This document shows positions 60,172 through 64,000 of a stretch of DNA of 64,000 nt, piece after piece; the stretch's first letter is position 1, and every line of letters starts with the position of its first letter. Source of the stretch: Lewinellaceae bacterium SD302 (lineage in GTDB: Bacteria > Bacteroidota > Bacteroidia > Chitinophagales > Saprospiraceae); NCBI GenBank assembly GCA_002591745.1, contig PDLQ01000005.1, positions 157,778-221,777 of the forward strand, written 5' to 3'. Under the pieces are notes generated by a model. It was given only the letters and a program-made list of their open reading frames with translations. It ran no database searches and had not been told where the DNA came from. The translations under genes were made by a program, and so were the position numbers.

Positions 60172-61506
60172 TTATACTCTGGAAAGATCCAACTCCACCA
60201 CCATTTCTAAATAAGTCCGGCTAAAATTCGTCAGATTGTCAAAGTCGAGGTTGCCGAGGACGGGGCGGAGACGCGGATACTGTTTCCGGTGCTTTTCTCC
60301 GATGGCCGAGATGGCCGAGCGGATGGAGCGGCGGTGCGGCCGGCCATCCGTTCCCAAATAAGCTTGCTGGTAGCCGAGTTGGCGGAAATAGGCGTCTTCC
60401 CGGATGCGGTAATACAGGTGAAACAGGTCACGGGCGGGCGGCGGTGTGGCGTAATTGAAAAGACTGTAGCCAACGATGTACCCGGGTAACGCCAGGGCCA
60501 CTTTGGGAAAACCGTTGTTTTGGTACCAGTCCATGTTATGCAGGTCCCGGCGGATATTGTTCGCCACGCGGTCGTGGGTTACGGGGAGGGTAAGACCGAA
60601 GGTGCTTTTACCGGCGTAGAGTTCGGCGGCGAAGGAATCGGCCGCCCGCTGGCGTAACTCCTGTAATTCGCCGATCAGGCGGACATTTTTATAGGTGACC
60701 GGCTGATTCTTCTCGTGGGCAAAATACATGCGGTGCATCCGCTCCAGAGCTTCCATGGTCTGCCCTTCCGGAATCAACAGATAATCGAGTTTGTAAATCA
60801 GGTCCAGTAGCAAGTAGGCGATGGCGCCGGGGTGTTCTTCCGGGTTGAGGTGATTGGAAGAAAGGTAGGTAAGGGTTTCGTCGATCTTTGTGGTCAGAAA
60901 ACCGTGTTTGGCCTGTTTTTCTTCCGGGGTGAGCTGCTGAAGGTGGTTGATCTCAACGGGTAACAGCTCCTTGAATTCACTGATCAGGAGGTCGTCCTTT
61001 TTGTCGGCCTTCAACGCAATCTCTTTCAAGGCCGTATAGAGTTTGTGGGGAGAAGCGTCGCTGAGGCGGCTATCGAAAACCAGGCACAGACAGCGCTCTT
61101 CGTCAATGGCGTAACGCCCGTATTTCAGTTCGTAGTTTTCGGCGGTCAGTCGCTGAAAAAGCTCGGCGGGTACCGCCCCGAGTCGGGCAATCCGGGCCTG
61201 GGCGCGAAACTGCTCTTCGTCGGCAAAACCAGTGATTCTTTTACTGCCCTGGTAGAATTCGAAGTAGAGTTTTTCGCCCTCGATCTGGTAGCGCACGTTG
61301 TCTTCCTCTTCATCGCGCAGGTAATTCAGAAAGGCAACGAAGGCGGGTTGGTAATTCTCGATCTCGAAAGCAGCCAGGGCTTCGTCCCAGGCGCGGTAAT
61401 TAGCGGCAGTCTTGTAGGCGTCGGAGTAACGGCCGAAGCGATAATCCGGCTCATCGTCCTGACTGTTGCGGCTGTTTTCTCCGAAAAGGCGGTCCCAGAT
61501 ACTCAA
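60172..61506 (-). CDS. Conserved-looking cytoplasmic protein of unknown function
   Basis: The 444 residues have no signal or TM. The N-terminal 150 residues (WDEALAAFEIENYQPAFVAF, VRYQIEGEKLYFEFYQGSKR) resemble the YbjN/CesT-like chaperone fold. The rest is helical (LTPEEKQAKHGFLTTKIDET, AIAYLLLDLIYKLDYLLIPE), with STFGLTLPVTHDRVANN and GYIVGYSLFNYATP near the end. I do not know a function. It faces away from the lipase gene across the repeat element at 61550-61798. Confidence 0.75.
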   Translation of the reverse strand: MSIWDRLFGENSRNSQDDEPDYRFGRYSDAYKTAANYRAWDEALAAFEIENYQPAFVAFLNYLRDEEEDNVRYQIEGEKLYFEFYQGSKRITGFADEEQFRAQARIARLGAVPAELFQRLTAENYELKYGRYAIDEERCLCLVFDSRLSDASPHKLYTALKEIALKADKKDDLLISEFKELLPVEINHLQQLTPEEKQAKHGFLTTKIDETLTYLSSNHLNPEEHPGAIAYLLLDLIYKLDYLLIPEGQTMEALERMHRMYFAHEKNQPVTYKNVRLIGELQELRQRAADSFAAELYAGKSTFGLTLPVTHDRVANNIRRDLHNMDWYQNNGFPKVALALPGYIVGYSLFNYATPPPARDLFHLYYRIREDAYFRQLGYQQAYLGTDGRPHRRSIRSAISAIGEKHRKQYPRLRPVLGNLDFDNLTNFSRTYLEMVVELDLSRV

Positions 61507-61549
61507 AGGGGTGGGGTATTTTTAAGAAGTTTAAAGGTAGAGATTTTTT

Positions 61550-61798
61550 TGGCTAACAAAGTAGCAGAGACACGAGCTCGTCCGCCGAGGCGCGACGCAG
61601 AAGCTGACTCGTCGGCCGAGCGGATGGTCAGTTTGCACTTTATACCTAGGAAATGTTCAGGTCGACCTGCCGGATGATCAATAACCCGCTCGGCGGACGA
61701 GACCGCTTCTGGTGTCGCGCCTCGGCCGACGAGCTTGCCGCCTGGTAAATCTTAAGAACGTTCTTTCAAGAACTCTTACCTTGCTACTTTGTTAGCCA
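61550..61798. repeat. 249-bp element with repeat cores as terminal inverted repeats
   Basis: TGGCTAACAAAGTAGCA (61550-61566) and TGCTACTTTGTTAGCCA (61782-61798) are perfect 17-base complements. Inside, a nested inverted repeat (61575-61604 with 61705-61735) shares 45 of 47 bases with 17009-17055. The element fills a divergent gap, and each core points to a start 28-44 bases away, so it may carry both promoters. Confidence 0.8.
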
Positions 61799-61826
61799 CT
61801 CCAATACTCACTCTTCAACTCGAATC

Positions 61827-63266
61827 ATGCAAAGGAAAATTACCTCTTTAATTGCTTTAGTATTTTTTAGTGTTTCTCTTTTCTCGCAATCGGTGGTTAC
61901 CGTGACGCCGCAACCAGATGTCAGTACCGGCTTACTGGCTGTATTGCTGGGTGGTCCGGATAATGTCAACTATCCGTTGAAGACCTACAAACTTGTCTAT
62001 ACCACAACCAATCCCTTCGGAACACCGACGGTGGCTTCCGGCCTGATCGCCATACCGACCGGAGATAACCTGCCCGAGGAAATGCCAGTGGTAGTTTACA
62101 ATCACGGAACGGTACCTAACCGTACACAGGTTCCGAGTAACCCTACGGTCTTCGAGCGTGCTTTGCCTTACCTTTTTGCTACCAACGGCTACATCGCCAT
62201 TGCACCGGATTACCTGGGGCTGGGCGATAATCCCGGTCTGCACCCTTACGTTCACGCAGAAACGGAAGCGACGGCCGGCTATGATATGATCCTGGCCCTG
62301 CGGGAGTGGCTGGACCAAGAGGAAATTAACTACAACGACCAGCTATTTACCACTGGTTACAGCCAGGGTGGACACGCCAGCATGGCTTTACAGCAGTACT
62401 TGCAGGAAGACCCGACGGATCTGTTGCCGGACCTGACCGCCGCCGCAAATCTCTCGGGGCCCTACGGCATCAGTACGGTGATGGCCGACGTCCTGTTTGA
62501 TCCTACCACCGTTACCCTTCCCGGCTACCTGGCGTACACCTACATCAGCTACAATTACGTATACGAGTTGTACGACGACCTGAATGGCGTTTTCCGCCAG
62601 CCTTACGCCGATCCGATCATTGACTTCAGTAACGAGGAAATAGATCTGGACGATCTGAATGAAGCTCTCTTTACACTTTTGGCCAACGAAGGCGACGATC
62701 TGCCGGACATGTTTCAAGACAGTATTCTGAATATTCTCCAGAATGAGCCGGATCACCCCATCAATGTAGCGCTGCGGGATAATGATACTTATAATTTCGC
62801 TCCGGAAGCACCAACCCTGTTGGTCTACTGTACCCAAGACGAGCAGGTGCCTTTCCAGAATGCGCTGCTGGCCGATTCGATCACTACTGCCCTGGGTAGT
62901 GACCAGGTGGAACTCCTTAACGGAGGAGCTACCGATCACGGCGGCTGTGTAAATCTGGCCATTGAAGGTGCGTTGAATTTCTTTAATCAGTTTGCGGTTT
63001 TTAGCAGCGTCTTCGAAGTAGCCGAAGCCCGTCAGTTGAATATTTCGCCGAATCCGGTAAAGGCCGGAGCAGAACTGCGAATCCAGGACGCCCCGGCTAC
63101 CGGACTGGACTTTGAGATCTTTAGCTTAACTGGCCAGCCAGTACAGAGCGGACACCTCGCCGCCGGAAACAACGTAATAAGTCTGGAAAACCTTCAGGCC
63201 GGAGTCTATTACCTGACCACCCGCAGCGACGAAGGCCGAACCGCCAACAAAATTGTCGTAGACTAA
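61827..63266 (+). CDS. Secreted lipase-like alpha/beta hydrolase with T9SS tail
   Basis: A 479-residue exported hydrolase. It has signal SLIALVFFSVSLFSQ, a core with PVVVYNHGTVPNRTQ, YIAIAPDYLGLGDNPGLHPY and the nucleophile Ser in FTTGYSQGGHASMALQ. The C-terminal part has TLLVYCTQDEQVPFQNA with an acidic residue and TDHGGCVN with the likely catalytic His. It ends in a T9SS domain (LNISPNPVKAGAELRI, TANKIVVD). It resembles secretory lipases and esterases. The substrate is unknown. Confidence 0.9.
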   Translation: MQRKITSLIALVFFSVSLFSQSVVTVTPQPDVSTGLLAVLLGGPDNVNYPLKTYKLVYTTTNPFGTPTVASGLIAIPTGDNLPEEMPVVVYNHGTVPNRTQVPSNPTVFERALPYLFATNGYIAIAPDYLGLGDNPGLHPYVHAETEATAGYDMILALREWLDQEEINYNDQLFTTGYSQGGHASMALQQYLQEDPTDLLPDLTAAANLSGPYGISTVMADVLFDPTTVTLPGYLAYTYISYNYVYELYDDLNGVFRQPYADPIIDFSNEEIDLDDLNEALFTLLANEGDDLPDMFQDSILNILQNEPDHPINVALRDNDTYNFAPEAPTLLVYCTQDEQVPFQNALLADSITTALGSDQVELLNGGATDHGGCVNLAIEGALNFFNQFAVFSSVFEVAEARQLNISPNPVKAGAELRIQDAPATGLDFEIFSLTGQPVQSGHLAAGNNVISLENLQAGVYYLTTRSDEGRTANKIVVD

Positions 63267-63283
63267 ATTCTAACAAGCCCTTA

Positions 63284-63736
63284 ATGGACGATAATATTAA
63301 CATCCGTTCCGCCGTCGCCACCGACCTGCCCGCCATTCATGGGCTGGTCGGTGAGTTAGCGGACTACGAGAAGGCCCTGCCCAGCTTTACCGCCACTATC
63401 CAACAGTACCGCGAGGAATTTGCCGCCGGTACTTTTTCTGCCCACGTTGCCGAAACAAGCGAGGGAGAGATCATCGGGATGACCTTGTATTACGACACTT
63501 TCAGCACCTGGAAGGGCAAAATGCTCTATCTCGAAGACTTTGTCGTACGCCGGTCTTACCGGGGCAAAGGCATCGGTAAAGCACTATTCGATGAATTCAA
63601 GGCCGAAGCCGAACGCCGGGGCTGTGCCCTGATCAAATGGCAGGTCCTGGACTGGAACACTCCCGCCGTTGAGTTCTACGAACGTCAGGGTGCCACTATC
63701 GAGAAAGAGTGGTGGAACGGGAAGATGTTTCTTTAG
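63284..63736 (+). CDS. GNAT acetyltransferase, SSAT-like
   Basis: A 150-residue N-acetyltransferase like diamine/spermidine acetyltransferase. It has the DTFSTWKGKMLYLEDFVVR strand, RRSYRGKGIGKALFDEF as the acetyl-CoA loop, and VLDWNTPAVEFYERQGATIE near the end. A polyamine or thialysine substrate is likely from the family but not certain. It starts 17 bases after the lipase stop, possibly co-transcribed. Three tandem hairpins follow its stop directly. Confidence 0.9.
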   Translation: MDDNINIRSAVATDLPAIHGLVGELADYEKALPSFTATIQQYREEFAAGTFSAHVAETSEGEIIGMTLYYDTFSTWKGKMLYLEDFVVRRSYRGKGIGKALFDEFKAEAERRGCALIKWQVLDWNTPAVEFYERQGATIEKEWWNGKMFL

Positions 63737-63798
63737 ACGCGCGAAGCGCTTTTGGACGGCCCTGGGCCTTTTGGACGATCGCTGAAGCGATCTTTTGG
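63737..63798 (+). repeat. Three tandem mini-hairpins, each followed by TTTTGG
   Basis: GCGCGAAGCGC, GGCCCTGGGCC and GATCGCTGAAGCGATC are three different palindromes, each followed by TTTTGG(AC). They begin two bases after the GNAT stop and may act as a serial terminator. Related units occur inverted at 63840-63895. Confidence 0.65.
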
Positions 63799-63928
63799 GG
63801 GTGTTTTGAAATCGAAGAATAATGTTTTAGCCTCCGATTCCAGCCTACCCAAAAGCGAGGCACGAGCGTACAAAAGTCGCGCAGCGATCGTCCTTTAGCT
63901 TTGTATCATTACTTATTCGAAAAGATCA

Positions 63929-63991
63929 AATGTATAATTTTTTGGCAGCTGCCTCGCAAGAGGTGGGCAGTTGTCGAAGAAATTATACATT
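63929..63991. repeat. 63-bp imperfect palindrome at the window end
   Basis: AATGTATAATTT and AAATTATACATT are perfect ends. Inside, CTGCC and GGCAG also pair. It could be a terminator, a recombination site or a small element belonging to a gene beyond the window. Confidence 0.5.
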
Positions 63992-64000
63992 CGACTAAGC

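Overview
The window looks like chromosome of a marine-type Bacteroidota, most likely a Saprospiria/Lewinella relative. The reasons are: several secreted proteins ending in a type IX secretion (T9SS) C-terminal sorting domain, a GldK-like and a PorP/SprF-like T9SS component, Bacteroidota promoters (TTTG or TTG, about 18-21 bases, then TAnnTTTG) a short way upstream of starts, weak ribosome binding sites, occasional TTG/GTG starts, and effector-associated domain (EAD) signalling proteins typical of filamentous, multicellular-like bacteria. I saw no rRNA, tRNA, CRISPR array or complete insertion sequence.

Layout. 1-9.5 kb: glycogen branching enzyme with an unusual CBM48/helix-hairpin-helix protein, a chloramphenicol acetyltransferase-family enzyme, a T9SS cargo protein, three tandem tail-collar (microcystin-dependent-protein) genes, a branched-chain aminotransferase and a membrane-anchored helical protein. 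9.9-20.2 kb: glycine decarboxylase, an outer-membrane barrel, a DUF2461 protein, diaminopimelate decarboxylase with an ElaA-type acetyltransferase, and an ExbB-ExbD-ExbD proton-channel set running into an exported ADP-ribosylglycohydrolase. 20.2-27.8 kb: an 855-residue orphan, then the histidine-degradation operon hutH-hutI-hutU. 27.8-37.9 kb: housekeeping and envelope genes (small haem-b-like membrane protein, AI-2E permease, M14 peptidase, FKBP, TrmH-type methylase, serine hydrolase, App1-type phosphatase, pyrophosphatase).

37.9-46.7 kb is the most interesting stretch. A leftward six-gene cluster encodes a small HTH-like protein, a one-TM protein, three exported CsgG-like/DUF6175-like proteins and a nucleosidase fused to an EAD11-like domain. 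The nucleosidase and the one-TM protein share a G-x-DFN-x-GD motif. A palindromic operator candidate, a divergent 470-residue helical protein and an HTH/PLD-like regulator lie beside it. I propose this as an undescribed envelope-sensing, nucleoside-cleaving response system.

46.8-64 kb: two PQQ-type sugar dehydrogenase-like proteins (one with c-haem motifs and a T9SS tail), a GT39-like glycosyltransferase, MutS, GldK, PorP/SprF, a DUF255 thioredoxin-fold protein, a T9SS-tailed lipase-like hydrolase and a GNAT acetyltransferase.

Scattered through the whole window is a roughly 20-bp repeat with core TGCTACTTTG (13 exact copies, about 6 interrupted or diverged ones). It occurs upstream of genes and inside coding regions, and some copies are split by GC-rich palindromic inserts. 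It is the second main discovery candidate.
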